DNA of 64,000 bases from positions 1-64,000 of the forward strand of contig LBON01000003.1 of NCBI GenBank assembly GCA_000989525.1. Direction: 5' to 3'. This document shows, piece after piece, positions 1 through 9,607 of this stretch; within the stretch, counting starts at the first letter, position 1, and every line of letters starts with the position of its first letter. The DNA comes from a candidate division TM6 bacterium GW2011_GWF2_32_72 (GTDB lineage: Bacteria; Babelota; Babeliae; Babelales; GWF2-32-72). Position numbers and translations under genes: made by a program. The notes beneath the pieces were generated by a model. That model worked only from the letters and a program-made list of their open reading frames with translations. It did not search any database and had not been told where the DNA came from.

Positions 1-412
1 AAGCCCTTAAAAATCCCAACGGAATCCAATTCCCCTACGGGCTACCGGCGGTCGCGCAAGCTACGCTTGCTTCTCGCCGTCCGAGATTCCTGATAAGGAA
101 CCTTCAATATCTTGTCACACAAAAAATTAATACTTAATTTTCTCAAGCAAGTTAAGATTACGGTTTAAAAGCCGTGAGGCTTGTTAATAAACAATAATTA
201 AACGTGGTTAAAGATTGAAACATCCTAAGCGACTATCGCTGACCAACGGGGTACGAGCCCTTGGCTCTAAATTCAACGTGATCGTAAATATTTTAGAAAA
301 ACTTACTTAGCACTACTGTGGGCGAGTTGTTACGTTGGGCATCGAGAGTCAGGGTTTCCAAAGGGCTTGCCCTTGGTGCACAGGAGTGCAGAGGGCATAC
401 AAAGGTAAATTT
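1..412 (+). repeat. Structured non-coding repeat core, copy A (left end cut by window)
   Basis: This stretch matches the block at 6170-6574 in the same orientation and 12670-13058 in the opposite one; a shorter diverged copy lies at 15576-15832. It contains the palindromes AAGGGCTTGCCCTT and CAAGCTACGCTTG and a hairpin GCGA-CTA-TCGC. Two segments, CCAACGGGGTACGAGCCC and GGGCGAGTTGTTACGTTGGG, are imperfect inverted repeats that could form a long-range stem. No convincing ORF is present: the reading frames that cross it differ between copies. It is markedly more GC-rich than its AT-rich flanks. It is probably a dispersed structured element or a non-coding RNA; function unknown. Confidence 0.8.
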
Positions 413-660
413 ACAAATTTTAATAAGACTAATAATTAAATAATTAAAGAAGAACAATATCCTTTGCAAAACATATAATAGTAATTTTACAAATTTTAAG
501 ATGACTAAAAATAATTAATAAATAATGACTCAATCCTTCGACAAGCTCAGGATGAAATCTATTCTTTTAATATTTTTATTTTTATATACTTCTACAAAAC
601 ATAAAAAAATAAATGTACAAATTTTAAAATGACTAATAATTAAATAATTAAAAAAATTAA
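413..660 (+). repeat. AT-rich flanking module with 12-mer copies and a CTTCGACAAGCTCAGG palindromic core
   Basis: TACAAATTTTAA occurs at 412-423, 488-499 and 616-627, each followed by AT-rich text resembling GACTAATAATTAAATAATT. At 531-564 is a segment centred on CCTTCGACAAGCTCAGGATG, found inverted at 6073-6106 and 12574-12607. No gene is seen. The module always accompanies the structured core and seems to mark its edges. Confidence 0.75.
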
Positions 661-666
661 AAAAAA

Positions 667-3000
667 TTACCGTAACACTTTACGCATTTTACCACCATCA
701 GACGGAAGAATTTGACCTTCAAATTCTAACATATCCATAATGCGAGCCGATCTGTTATAACCAATTCTAAATTTACGTTGCAACAAAGAAATTGAAATTT
801 CATCCATCTCACTCACAAATTCAAGAACCTCTTTATAAAGCTCATCATCAGCTTCTAACAAAATATTATTTTCTACAGCAAGCTCTTCTGTTAAATCTAA
901 ATATTGAACTTTTTGTTGAGAGCGAATAAAGTTTGCAAGTTTAAAAATTTCATCATTAGAAACATATGCACCATGAACACGTTGCAAACTCGAACCATTA
1001 GAATCTAAAAATAACATGTCCCCTTTACCAAGTAATTTTTCAGCGCCACAAGCATCCAAAATTGTCCTTGAATCAACTTTTGAAGTAACCCTAAAGGAAA
1101 CTCTTGATGGAAAATTTACTTTGATTAAACCAGTGATAACATCAACCGAAGGTCTTTGCGTTGCCACTAAAAGATGTATCCCAGCAGCACGTGCCATTTG
1201 AGCAATACGAGCAATCAAATCCTCTATTTCTCTGCCAACACACATCATTAAATCTGCAAGTTCATCTATCACCACAACAATGAATGGCATTTCATCTTGT
1301 TTATTTTCTTTTTCACAAATCAAACGATAATCAAAAACATTTCGCGCACCAGTTTTGGCCATTTTTTCGTATCGTTCTTCCATCTCTTTTACAACCCACT
1401 TAAGAACAGGTGCTGCTTTTTTTGGCTCTGTAACAATTGGAAAAAAAAGATGTGGAATATCCGCGTAAGCAGCAAGCTCAAGTCTTTTCGGATCAATTAA
1501 AACTAATTTTAAATCCTTAGGAGAAAGTTTACACAATAAACTTACAAGCATCGCATTCACGGCTACAGATTTTCCTGAACCTGTTGAACCTGCTATCAAC
1601 AAATGCGGCATCTTTGCAAGATCAACAACTACATCGTTACCTGTGATATCGTTTCCTAAAACAAGAGGCAAACTTCCAGAAAACTTTTTAAACTTTTCTG
1701 ATCTTACAACTTTTGCAAAACAAACATCTTTTCTTTTTTGATTTGCAACTTCAAATCCAACTAACGATCTGCCTGGAATTGGTGCAATAATGCGAATACT
1801 TAGCGCCTGCAACGCCAAAGCTAAATCATCTTCCAAAGATGTAATTTTACTTATTTTTGTATCAATTTCTGGTTCATATTCAAATAAAGTAACAACAGGG
1901 CCAGATTTTATTGCTGTCACTTTACCTAACACGCCAAATTTTTCTAACTTTTCTTCAAGAACACGTGCTCGAAGTTCCAAATCTTTTTCAAATTTTTCGT
2001 GATCAATATCAACATCCATATTGGTAAAAATATCCATTTTTGGAAGTTCATATTTTTTTTCTTTAATTGCCCCATGTTTTCTTTCTGAAATTACATCTTG
2101 CTTCATACTTTCACATTCAGCATCAGTACAACTTTTTGCACCACCATCTAATTCCAAAGTATCTAAATTAAAAGCATTGTCTAAACTAATTTTTTCTTGA
2201 TCAATATCAATTTCAGTTTTTTCTACCAAAAGACTTTTCCAAAACTCTTCTTGAATTTCTTTTAAATCCACTTCACCTTTTTCAAATTCAAAAACAGATT
2301 TTCCTGATTCTTTTAAATCTGCTCCTGAAATTAATTCCTTGGTCCATGCAAATGAATATTTTAAAGGAACAAAAATCATTTTTGCTACAAAAACCATCGA
2401 AGCTCCTGCAGGTCTTAAAAATTTTTCACTTGTTAAAAACTTTCCAACAAAAGCAATCAAATAAATTTTATAAACAAAAAGAGTTCGCAAAATTAAAATT
2501 GAAGAAGCTATAAACACCGACCACAAAAACAATACTGAAATCACTGGATCAAATGTTTGCAATAAAAAAGAAACTATTGAATTTCCAATCCAACCGCCTG
2601 CAAACACACCGTTAAAAAAATCTATTTGATAATAATTACATAAGGCCGAACATGAAAAAATATTCACAAAAAAGGCCAAACTTCTTTCCCATTCAGAAAC
2701 AAACAAAAGTTTTTTTATCAAAAAAAACGATGTATAAGCAAGGGTACCTAAAAAAATAAATGAACTTATTGAACCTAAAAAAAAGAAAAATAATGCTGCT
2801 AAATTAGCGCCAACAAATCCCAACAGATTATGATAAAGTTTATTTTCTGAATAAGAAAAAAAAGAATTATCAAATTGCGAAAAAGAAATAAAAGAAACAA
2901 ATAATAAAAAAGTAATTGCAGCTAAGCCAATTCCTGTCATCAAACAATTTTTGTAATTAAATAGATTTACATTCATGCGTAAAATATCTTTAAACCTCAT
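667..3000 (-). CDS. ftsK: DNA translocase FtsK/SpoIIIE
   Basis: Membrane-anchored ATPase that pumps chromosomal DNA through the closing division septum. The first ~190 of 777 residues hold about four hydrophobic segments (around 20-40, 62-100, 105-145, 150-187), followed by an acidic linker. The conserved alpha/beta motor starts near residue 340. Walker A is GSTGSGKS at 471-478, Walker B is FIVVVIDELAD at 573-583, and ATQRPSVDVITG follows at 613-624. The last ~58 residues form the gamma winged helix that in the family reads KOPS/SRS sites and contacts XerCD; a XerC/D recombinase is encoded at 61691. The start is supported by AAGGAG five bases before ATG. Length is normal for short FtsK proteins. 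Repeat copy A lies immediately downstream. Confidence 0.97.
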   Translation of the reverse strand: MRFKDILRMNVNLFNYKNCLMTGIGLAAITFLLFVSFISFSQFDNSFFSYSENKLYHNLLGFVGANLAALFFFFLGSISSFIFLGTLAYTSFFLIKKLLFVSEWERSLAFFVNIFSCSALCNYYQIDFFNGVFAGGWIGNSIVSFLLQTFDPVISVLFLWSVFIASSILILRTLFVYKIYLIAFVGKFLTSEKFLRPAGASMVFVAKMIFVPLKYSFAWTKELISGADLKESGKSVFEFEKGEVDLKEIQEEFWKSLLVEKTEIDIDQEKISLDNAFNLDTLELDGGAKSCTDAECESMKQDVISERKHGAIKEKKYELPKMDIFTNMDVDIDHEKFEKDLELRARVLEEKLEKFGVLGKVTAIKSGPVVTLFEYEPEIDTKISKITSLEDDLALALQALSIRIIAPIPGRSLVGFEVANQKRKDVCFAKVVRSEKFKKFSGSLPLVLGNDITGNDVVVDLAKMPHLLIAGSTGSGKSVAVNAMLVSLLCKLSPKDLKLVLIDPKRLELAAYADIPHLFFPIVTEPKKAAPVLKWVVKEMEERYEKMAKTGARNVFDYRLICEKENKQDEMPFIVVVIDELADLMMCVGREIEDLIARIAQMARAAGIHLLVATQRPSVDVITGLIKVNFPSRVSFRVTSKVDSRTILDACGAEKLLGKGDMLFLDSNGSSLQRVHGAYVSNDEIFKLANFIRSQQKVQYLDLTEELAVENNILLEADDELYKEVLEFVSEMDEISISLLQRKFRIGYNRSARIMDMLEFEGQILPSDGGKMRKVLR

Positions 3001-3155
3001 ACAATCTCCTTAAAATAAGATAATAAATTAAAGGAATCATACAATGAATTACACTCTCAGCGCAAGAAACTAATTTAAAACACAGATGCTTTACAAATAT
3101 ATAAAATCAATACTATTCTAAATGCTCAATCGCATACAAAAAACAAGGAGCTATC

Positions 3156-5021
3156 ATGAAGAAATTATCTCTTCAAATCTTAATAATATGTTCATTATTT
3201 ACACCCACAATATTTGCCACAAAAAAATCTGAAAATCATATAGGCCATTCAATTTTTAAAATTAGGTCACAAGGCAGAAACACAGCAAGAACATCAGTTG
3301 GTTGGCAACATTTAATAAACAATTATGAAAAATCAAAAGAAAAAAAATTTTACAATGTATTAGATCTTAGCGCTGAATATTCAAGAAGTTTTAATTCAAA
3401 TAAAATTGCAAAATATCTTTTCAATGATTCAAAAATTCCATTTATTGGATCACAACATCCATGTTTCAAAAACGATGGCTCTCAAGTTATGGCCGACAAC
3501 TTTGGTCTTTCTCCTAATTTTAATGGAGCAATGTTAGTAACACCCAAAATTCACAGTTGGACTGCCGATTTAAATTGGTATTTTGGCATGGATAAAGTTC
3601 TACCAGGATGCTTTTTTAAAGTCTTTATCCCACTTGTTTACACAAAATGGGATCTAAATTTAAATGAACTTCCAGCTGAATCAACAGGAAATCCCATTTT
3701 ACCTTTCTGCTACATGAGTAGAACATTAGCCGAAACAACCGCAACCCCTTCACCTAACCCACTTTCCATAGATATGTCTATACAATCAATTCGAGAAGCT
3801 TTTTGGGGCAAAGCCACCTTTGGTGATATGACAAAATGGTGGACAGCAGGGAAAATAGACAATAGCCAATCAGCAACAAGATTTGCTGATATCAAATTTG
3901 AACTCGGTTGCAATATTTGGCTCAAACCTCAATCACACATAGGCATTGCCTTAACAGCAACCGCTCCAACAGGAAACACTTTTTCGGGAGAATATCTTTT
4001 TGAACCAATTGCAGGAAATGGCGGTCACTTTGAAATGGGCGGTGCACTTTCTGCCCACACACGTCTTTGGAAATCAAATGATGAACAAAAACAATTAAAA
4101 ATATTCTTTGAAGGAAACGTTTCACACTTATTTTCAAAAACCCAAACAAGATCTTTAGGTCTCAAAAATTGTGACAAATTTGCAGAACCCGATTGCATAA
4201 AATATTTAGCCTTAAATAGATACATGCTTCTTAAAAATTTTAGCAGTTTTGATCAATCAATTGGCAACATACCCGGCACAGGTTACAAATATACTGGAGA
4301 ATTAGTAAACGCCATTAATGTTGTCTCACAAAAAAACAATGTTAAAATTGCTATCAACGGCACTACCGATATTTCAATATTCTTAGATTATCAACACAAA
4401 AATTTACATTTTAATTTAGGTTATAATTTCTTTGGTCGCACAAAAGAAACAATAAAATTAACAAGGCATGCAATGCCTGATTGTCTGTTTGGTCTAAAAG
4501 GTGATTCTGGCGTGGGGATGAAAATTTGGAATGACACAAATCCAAAAACATTTGAAGCTAATTCAAGACTTGATTCAACCCATAGTAATGCAACCATTGG
4601 AACCCGCGGCAACTTGGATACTCCTTCAGATTACAAATTAGCTAGCGATATCATACAAAACAAAGACCCATTAAATGCCATGGGTGAAAAAGATAACTCA
4701 ATCACTGATGACATGTTCTGGGGCGCATGGGATACTAAATCTACAGACGCAACACAAACAATAGCCGATGGCGTAACAATTGATACAACATTTCCATATC
4801 AACAACTTCTTTGTGTAAATAATTTAGATACCTCCATTGCGACATCACCTTCTGCTATGACAAACAAAATTTTTGGTTTTACAAATTATATTTTTGCAAA
4901 AGAAAAACTAAACCCTTTCATTGGAATTGGTTTTTTTGTAGAGTGGGATCACAAAAGAAATTCCTTAATGAATTCTTTGAATCAATGGGGAATTTGGTGC
5001 AAGGGTGGAATAAGTTTTTAA
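3156..5021 (+). CDS. Outer-membrane beta-barrel paralog 1 (Cys-loop family)
   Basis: 621 aa; first of four paralogs in this window. A signal peptide ends near residue 21 (LFTPTIFA). After it comes the family signature FKIRSQGRNTARTSVGWQ, then the conserved motifs ADNFGLS, PTGN..SGEYLFEPIAGNG, SLGL, NRYMLLK, LGYNFFGR and SNATIGT. The C-terminal strand LNQWGIWCKGGISF ends in Phe, as expected for BAM-inserted barrels. The loop before NRYMLLK has only two Cys (NCDKFAEPDC), against eight and nine in paralogs 2 and 3. SD AAGGAG precedes ATG. A glycosyltransferase-like gene follows after 22 bp, so the two may be co-transcribed. Codon use is more AT-ending than in paralogs 2 and 4, suggesting lower expression. 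The specific function (porin, adhesin) is not known. Confidence 0.85.
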   Translation: MKKLSLQILIICSLFTPTIFATKKSENHIGHSIFKIRSQGRNTARTSVGWQHLINNYEKSKEKKFYNVLDLSAEYSRSFNSNKIAKYLFNDSKIPFIGSQHPCFKNDGSQVMADNFGLSPNFNGAMLVTPKIHSWTADLNWYFGMDKVLPGCFFKVFIPLVYTKWDLNLNELPAESTGNPILPFCYMSRTLAETTATPSPNPLSIDMSIQSIREAFWGKATFGDMTKWWTAGKIDNSQSATRFADIKFELGCNIWLKPQSHIGIALTATAPTGNTFSGEYLFEPIAGNGGHFEMGGALSAHTRLWKSNDEQKQLKIFFEGNVSHLFSKTQTRSLGLKNCDKFAEPDCIKYLALNRYMLLKNFSSFDQSIGNIPGTGYKYTGELVNAINVVSQKNNVKIAINGTTDISIFLDYQHKNLHFNLGYNFFGRTKETIKLTRHAMPDCLFGLKGDSGVGMKIWNDTNPKTFEANSRLDSTHSNATIGTRGNLDTPSDYKLASDIIQNKDPLNAMGEKDNSITDDMFWGAWDTKSTDATQTIADGVTIDTTFPYQQLLCVNNLDTSIATSPSAMTNKIFGFTNYIFAKEKLNPFIGIGFFVEWDHKRNSLMNSLNQWGIWCKGGISF

Positions 5022-5043
5022 ACATTAACCCAAAAGGAGAAGT

Positions 5044-5946
5044 ATGAAAAAGCACATACTTGCCGGTCTAATTTTAATCACACAAATCTTTCAAAACATT
5101 ACCTATGCACAAACACCCCTACAAAAAACTTATGATCTTGTTAGTTCTTATAAAATTCGCGATTTCTGTGACCACCAGATAACGCTAACATTTGCAGACT
5201 TTTCAAACATAAAACCCGGCAACACCGTTTGGCTAAGCTTGGCCGATGGAATCATTAAAGACTTTTTTGAAAAGATTCATCCCAAGATTCAATCTCCTTA
5301 TATTCTCGTTACCCATGGGGGTGACCACGCAATGCCTGGAGGATTTTCAAAATATTTAGATGACGAAAAAATCATCGCGTGGTTTACACAAAATCAAGAT
5401 AGATATCATCAAAAATTATTCCCATTACCAATTGGCATAAGTTATTACTATGGTTATGAAAGAAGTGATGCAATAGAAAAAGCATTAAAACTTAAAATAA
5501 AAAAAGAACTACCTAAAGATACTCTTCTTTACATGAATTTTTCCACAGAAACAAACCCAAAAGAACGCGAATTTGTTAAAGACCTTTTTTGGACAGTAAC
5601 ATTCTGTCAAAAAAACTCAAATATTTCACCAAATGAATTTTACGTTGCATTAAGTCGTTCCAAATTTGTTTTGAGCCCTCCTGGCGGTTGCGAAGATTGC
5701 TTTAGAACATGGGAAATTCTAGCAATGGGAAGTTTTCCAATTGTTCGCAGTTCTTATTTAAATCCACTTTATGAAGACCTTCCTGTTTTAATTATTCAGG
5801 ATTGGAAAGAAATCACAGAAGATTTTTTAAATAAAAAGTATGAAGAAATGAAAGATAAAAAATATAATTACGAAAAGCTCTACTGTAAATATTGGTTTAA
5901 TCAAATTAATACAATTAAAGATTTATATTTGATTAGCCAACTTTAG
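5044..5946 (+). CDS. Secreted exostosin-like (GT47-type) glycosyltransferase
   Basis: 300 aa with a signal peptide (cleavage near TYAQ, residue 22). The C-terminal half holds SKFVLSPPGGCEDCFRTWE, then LAMGSFPIVRSSYLNPLYED and LPVLIIQDWKEIT. This is the nucleotide-sugar-binding pattern of exostosin/GT47-like enzymes: a conserved 'SPpG...RtwEaLa.G.iPIv' followed by 'lP...i.dW.ei'. The N-terminal part contains ILVTHGGDHAMPGG. In the family these enzymes transfer sugars, usually in a secretory or cell-surface pathway; substrate unknown. Export from a bacterial cell is unusual for a nucleotide-sugar enzyme and would fit an enzyme acting on or in a host. It lies 22 bp downstream of barrel paralog 1 with SD AAGGAG. 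Confidence 0.65.
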   Translation: MKKHILAGLILITQIFQNITYAQTPLQKTYDLVSSYKIRDFCDHQITLTFADFSNIKPGNTVWLSLADGIIKDFFEKIHPKIQSPYILVTHGGDHAMPGGFSKYLDDEKIIAWFTQNQDRYHQKLFPLPIGISYYYGYERSDAIEKALKLKIKKELPKDTLLYMNFSTETNPKEREFVKDLFWTVTFCQKNSNISPNEFYVALSRSKFVLSPPGGCEDCFRTWEILAMGSFPIVRSSYLNPLYEDLPVLIIQDWKEITEDFLNKKYEEMKDKKYNYEKLYCKYWFNQINTIKDLYLISQL

Positions 5947-5984
5947 ACTTAAAATTTATTTTTCTTTAATTTTTATTAATTCTT

Positions 5985-6150
5985 TTTAATTATTTAATTA
6001 TTAATCATTTAAAAATTTGTAAGTTTATTTTTATATGATTTGCAGAAGTATATAAAAATAAAAATATTAAAAGAATAGATTTCATCCTGAGCTTGTCGAA
6101 GGATTGAGTCATTATTTATTATTTAATTTTTGGTCATTTTAAAATTTGTA
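5985..6150 (-). repeat. AT-rich flanking module (reverse orientation)
   Basis: Contains TTAAAATTTGTA (6139-6150), a one-base variant near 6009-6021, and CATCCTGAGCTTGTCGAAGG within 6073-6106. It is the reverse complement of the module at 413-660 and nearly identical to 12490-12650. Confidence 0.75.
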
Positions 6151-6169
6151 AGTTTACGGTTCATGATTT

Positions 6170-6574
6170 GCAGGGGGTGTTGTTTTGAACACCCCCTAAC
6201 TCCCCCCAAATTTAAGGGCTTGCCCTTAAAAATCCCAACGGAATCCAATTCCCCTACGGGCTACCGGCGGTCGCGCAAGCTACGCTTGCTTCTCGCCGTC
6301 CGAGATTCCTGATAAGGACCTTTCAATATCTTGTCACTTAAAAGTTAATATCGGCAATAAATAATAGTTAAACGTGGCTAAAATTGAAACATCCTAAGCG
6401 ACTATCGCTGACCAACGGGGTACGAGCCCTTGATGCTATAAATTCAAAGTGATCGTAAATATTTTATAAAAACTCACTTAGCACTACTGTGGGCGAGTTG
6501 TTACGTTGGGCATCGAGAGTCAGGGTTTCCAAAGGGCTTGCCCTTGGTGCACAGGAGTGCAGAGGGTGTTTGCA
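6170..6574 (+). repeat. Structured non-coding repeat core, copy B (complete)
   Basis: This complete copy starts with a hairpin (GGGGGTGTT-GTTTT-GAACACCCCC), continues with the AAGGGCTTGCCCTT palindrome and the paired segments listed for copy A, and ends with GAGTGCAGAGGGTGTTTGCA. The outer ends are inverted GGGTGTT-type motifs. A 12-mer copy (6581-6592) follows directly. No protein can be supported. The non-coding gap 5947-6626 consists entirely of this core and its AT-rich flanks. Confidence 0.8.
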
Positions 6575-6626
6575 TAATTTTACAAATTTTAAGATGACTA
6601 AAAATAATTAAATACTTAAGAAAAAA

Positions 6627-7406
6627 TCAAAAAATCAGCGATATAACAATTGGAATAATCATATAAATACTAACCAACCAAAACTTCTTTTGTAACGCAA
6701 GCCAATACATAAACCAAAAACCAAAATAAGAAAAAACTGAAGCAAACAAAGTTACAAACCAAAAAATTGGATCAAACAAAATAAATATAGAGTCAGATTT
6801 TAATAAATAAACTAAACCCTTTAAAAAACCTGCTGTAATCAATGGCATTTCAATCGCAAAACTTAATTCAAAAGATTTTTTAGCGGGCAAAGAAAGCCAA
6901 CGAGCAACAACATAAGTTATTCCAAAACGAGAAACTCCTGGAAGCAAAAGGGCTACTGCCTGCGCAAGTCCCAAATAAACAGCTTTAGAAACATTAAAGA
7001 TTTTTAGTTGTTTAGGATTACAAAACTTTAAAGAAAACAACAATAAAGCAGTTATTAAAAAACCGCACCACAAAGGTAATTTAAAAATGGCAAAATCCCT
7101 AAACAAATAAAAAAAAGCCGTTACAGCATCTGCTATAAAAAGCAAAACCAACATCTTAAAAAGGATTTTATACAATTTAAATATATTCAAAACCATGAAT
7201 ACACATCGTTTATAAAAAAATAAAACTAAAACTAAAATTGTCGGACCATGTAAAAAATGATCAAAATCTTTTGGCAACAAATCCGAAATATTCAATTTTT
7301 TAAAATTTAAACAAAAAAAATCAAATAATTTTAAGTGTCCGGAGCTACTAATTGGAAAACTTTCCAGCAGGACTTGCAAAAAAATCAACACATAAAAAAC
7401 ATTCAT
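6627..7406 (-). CDS. uppP: Undecaprenyl-diphosphatase UppP/BacA
   Basis: 259 aa, highly hydrophobic, with about seven or eight membrane segments. It dephosphorylates C55-PP to recycle the lipid carrier used for peptidoglycan and O-antigen export. Family motifs: ESFPISSSGHLKL at residues 15-27 (the E-x3-S/SSSGH element) and LLPGVSRFGITYV (the PGxSR...T motif) in the middle. The start is supported by AAAAGG upstream. Its presence implies a peptidoglycan precursor cycle, consistent with the PBP2 gene at the window end. It is separated by repeats from neighbours on both sides. Confidence 0.93.
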   Translation of the reverse strand: MNVFYVLIFLQVLLESFPISSSGHLKLFDFFCLNFKKLNISDLLPKDFDHFLHGPTILVLVLFFYKRCVFMVLNIFKLYKILFKMLVLLFIADAVTAFFYLFRDFAIFKLPLWCGFLITALLLFSLKFCNPKQLKIFNVSKAVYLGLAQAVALLLPGVSRFGITYVVARWLSLPAKKSFELSFAIEMPLITAGFLKGLVYLLKSDSIFILFDPIFWFVTLFASVFSYFGFWFMYWLALQKKFWLVSIYMIIPIVISLIF

Positions 7407-7475
7407 AATAAAGCCTTTTCACGCAAAGATTCAACATGAATCACGACTGCACCGACAAATCAAAACAACAAACAC

Positions 7476-7505
7476 TTTACAAATTAAATTCTGAGATACT
7501 ATAAT
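7476..7505 (+). promoter_or_regulatory. Candidate sigma-70 promoter of barrel paralog 2
   Basis: TTTACA at 7476-7481, an 18-bp spacer and a perfect TATAAT at 7500-7505. Transcription would start near 7512, giving a leader of about 200 nt before the ATG at 7710. This is the best promoter match seen in the window by eye. Confidence 0.55.
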
Positions 7506-7536
7506 GTGAAATTATAAAAATATCGACAAACAAATT

Positions 7537-7703
7537 CCGAATTGCTAAGTTCGGTCCACGAGTAAAAAGGTAGTAATAATTCAAACCCTCTTCAATCAAT
7601 CGAAAGGAGAAGTTGCGTCTGGTGAAATCGTCATGGCTTATCTGATTTCACTAAATTGATTACATCTTTGTTCTTCCATTTTTTACAAACATGTTTCAAA
7701 GGA
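7537..7703 (+). promoter_or_regulatory. Long 5' leader of barrel paralog 2 with two hairpins and a displaced Shine-Dalgarno
   Basis: Hairpin CCGAA/TTCGG lies at 7537-7554. An SD-like AAAGGAGA follows at 7603-7610, about 100 nt upstream of the true start. A perfect 8-bp stem GTGAAATC/GATTTCAC spans 7622-7651. The SD used for the gene is AAAGGAG at 7697-7703. The layout resembles stabilising or ribosome-standby leaders of abundant porin mRNAs, but that role is inference. Confidence 0.45.
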
Positions 7704-7709
7704 GTTTTT

Positions 7710-9563
7710 ATGAAACAAATGCTAAGAGGTGCGTTAGCTCTAACCGCGTTGGTTAGCGCAATCGCAATCGCAGATCACGACACCACAAAAGATGGTGGTC
7801 ACACATTCTTCAAGATTCGTTCCCAAGGTAGAAATACAGCAAAAAGATTAGTTGGCTGGCAAGATTATATTCACAGCTGGGATAAGAAAGAAACTGAAGA
7901 ATTATACAGCAGCTTGAATCTTTCTATAGCTTATAACAGATCTTTTAGATCAAAGAAAATTGCAGAATACTTATTCAGCACAGATGAAATTAGCTTCATC
8001 GGTTCAACATCAACCAAATTCAAAAACGATGGCTCTCAAATAATGGCAGACAACTTTGGTCTATCAGACAAATTTGAAGGCACATTGACAGTTAAACCAA
8101 AAATCTACAGCTGGACAGCAGACTTAAGCTGGTATGTTGGCTTTGACAAATGGGTCAAAGGCGCATTCTTAAAAGTTTACGCTCCGCTAACCTACTCACA
8201 CTGGGATCTAGGTTTTGAAAGCGATTGCTGCAATAAAGGTAATGCTACATTCCCTAACACTTACATGAACAGAAGTTCAGATTGTACAGCAACAGCAAAA
8301 ACAATTTGCTCAATTGAAGAAGCTTTCAAAGGCGGAACATTTGGCGATATGACAACATGCTGGAATTACGGCAAAGTTGATGGTTCTCAATCAAAAACAA
8401 GAATTGCTGACCTACGCGCAGAATTGGGCTGGGATTTCTTACTAAAAGAAAAATATGCTTTTGGTCTAGCAATAGCAGCTGCAGCACCTACAGGCAATAA
8501 GCCAAATGCTCACTACCTATTCGAACCAATCGTTGGTAACGGTTCACATTGGGAACTTGGTGGTTCCATGAATGCACGTCTACGCCTATGGAACAAGAAT
8601 GAAGGCGACCAAAGCCTTTCCTTGTTCATTGACGGTAACGTAATGCACCTATTTGGTAGCAAACAAACACGTTCATTGGGTCTAACAGCAACAGCATGCA
8701 ATGATTGTTGCACAAGCACTCCTTGCTGTGATGATTGCAGCACAACATGCAATTCATGCGACGTAAATTACGCTGCAATGAACCGCTACATGCTATTGAA
8801 GGAATTCACAGCTGTAGCCGCTGTAAGTCCTGCTGTTGCAAACAACAATTACACAGGTAAATTAGTTAACGCAATCAACGTTGTAACATGGGACAAGAAC
8901 GTTAAAGTTAAAGTAAATGCAGTTGCAGATATTTCTGCAAAACTTGCTTACAGAAACGGCAAATTCGGTCTAGACCTTGGTTACAACTTCATGGGCAGAA
9001 CAAAAGAAAAACTTCACACAACAGGTTGTAACCCATGCGGTAGCACATATGGTATCAAAGGTGATGCCGGTGTAGCAATCAATGTTAACAGAACAAGTGC
9101 AACAGCATATGAAGGTACAGCAAGACTTGATACAACACAAAGCAATGCTACAATCGGAACCAAAGGTTCAGTTGATGTATCAACAAATCTAACTTCAGCT
9201 CAAATTATTGCTAATGCTGACCCTAAGACATGTGCTGATGTTGCTATCACCACAGAAATCCAAGGTCTAAAATTGTGGAATGCTTCTCCTGATGTATTCA
9301 CAGCTGACTTAACACTTGCAGCCAATAAGGTCTTCACAACATTCAACAGTCAAGTTTTAGGCGTTGCTGGCTGCACAAAATATGCTGCATCACCTTCCGC
9401 AATTACCCACAAGGTATTCGGACACTTGAACTACACATGGTTAGATAACGAAGACTGGAAGCCATACCTAGGTATTGGTGGTGAAGTTGAATTTGATGGC
9501 AAGAGTTCACATAACTCTCTAAATCAATGGGGTATTTGGATTAAGGGTGGAATTAACTTCTAA
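7710..9563 (+). CDS. Outer-membrane beta-barrel paralog 2, probably abundant (Cys-loop family)
   Basis: 617 aa from the ATG at 7710; the frame is open 18 codons further upstream, but AAAGGAG seven bases before this ATG and a good signal peptide (MKQMLRGALALTALVSAIAI) decide the start. The signature KIRSQGRNTAKRLVGWQ follows the signal peptide. The family motifs APTGN, FEPIVGNGSHWELGG, NRYMLLKEF, LGYNFMGR and SNATIGT are all present, ending in LNQWGIWIKGGINF. Between SLGLT and NRYMLL is a variable loop with eight Cys (8692-8763). More Cys sit in the SDCCNKG and SDCTATAKTIC stretches. Codon use is more biased than in paralogs 1 and 3, and a strong promoter, long leader and terminator frame the gene. 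It is a candidate major outer-membrane protein with disulfide-linked surface loops (inference). Confidence 0.88.
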   Translation: MKQMLRGALALTALVSAIAIADHDTTKDGGHTFFKIRSQGRNTAKRLVGWQDYIHSWDKKETEELYSSLNLSIAYNRSFRSKKIAEYLFSTDEISFIGSTSTKFKNDGSQIMADNFGLSDKFEGTLTVKPKIYSWTADLSWYVGFDKWVKGAFLKVYAPLTYSHWDLGFESDCCNKGNATFPNTYMNRSSDCTATAKTICSIEEAFKGGTFGDMTTCWNYGKVDGSQSKTRIADLRAELGWDFLLKEKYAFGLAIAAAAPTGNKPNAHYLFEPIVGNGSHWELGGSMNARLRLWNKNEGDQSLSLFIDGNVMHLFGSKQTRSLGLTATACNDCCTSTPCCDDCSTTCNSCDVNYAAMNRYMLLKEFTAVAAVSPAVANNNYTGKLVNAINVVTWDKNVKVKVNAVADISAKLAYRNGKFGLDLGYNFMGRTKEKLHTTGCNPCGSTYGIKGDAGVAINVNRTSATAYEGTARLDTTQSNATIGTKGSVDVSTNLTSAQIIANADPKTCADVAITTEIQGLKLWNASPDVFTADLTLAANKVFTTFNSQVLGVAGCTKYAASPSAITHKVFGHLNYTWLDNEDWKPYLGIGGEVEFDGKSSHNSLNQWGIWIKGGINF

Positions 9564-9607
9564 GCTTTTTAGCTAGTAGTTAAATAGACTACCAAACTAG
9601 TACTTTT

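Noticed and set aside
6130-6312. 60 aa ORF in repeat core B (and 12661-12846, 15527-15712 in other copies)
   Set aside because: Frames are not conserved between copies of the core; the sequence is dominated by palindromes.
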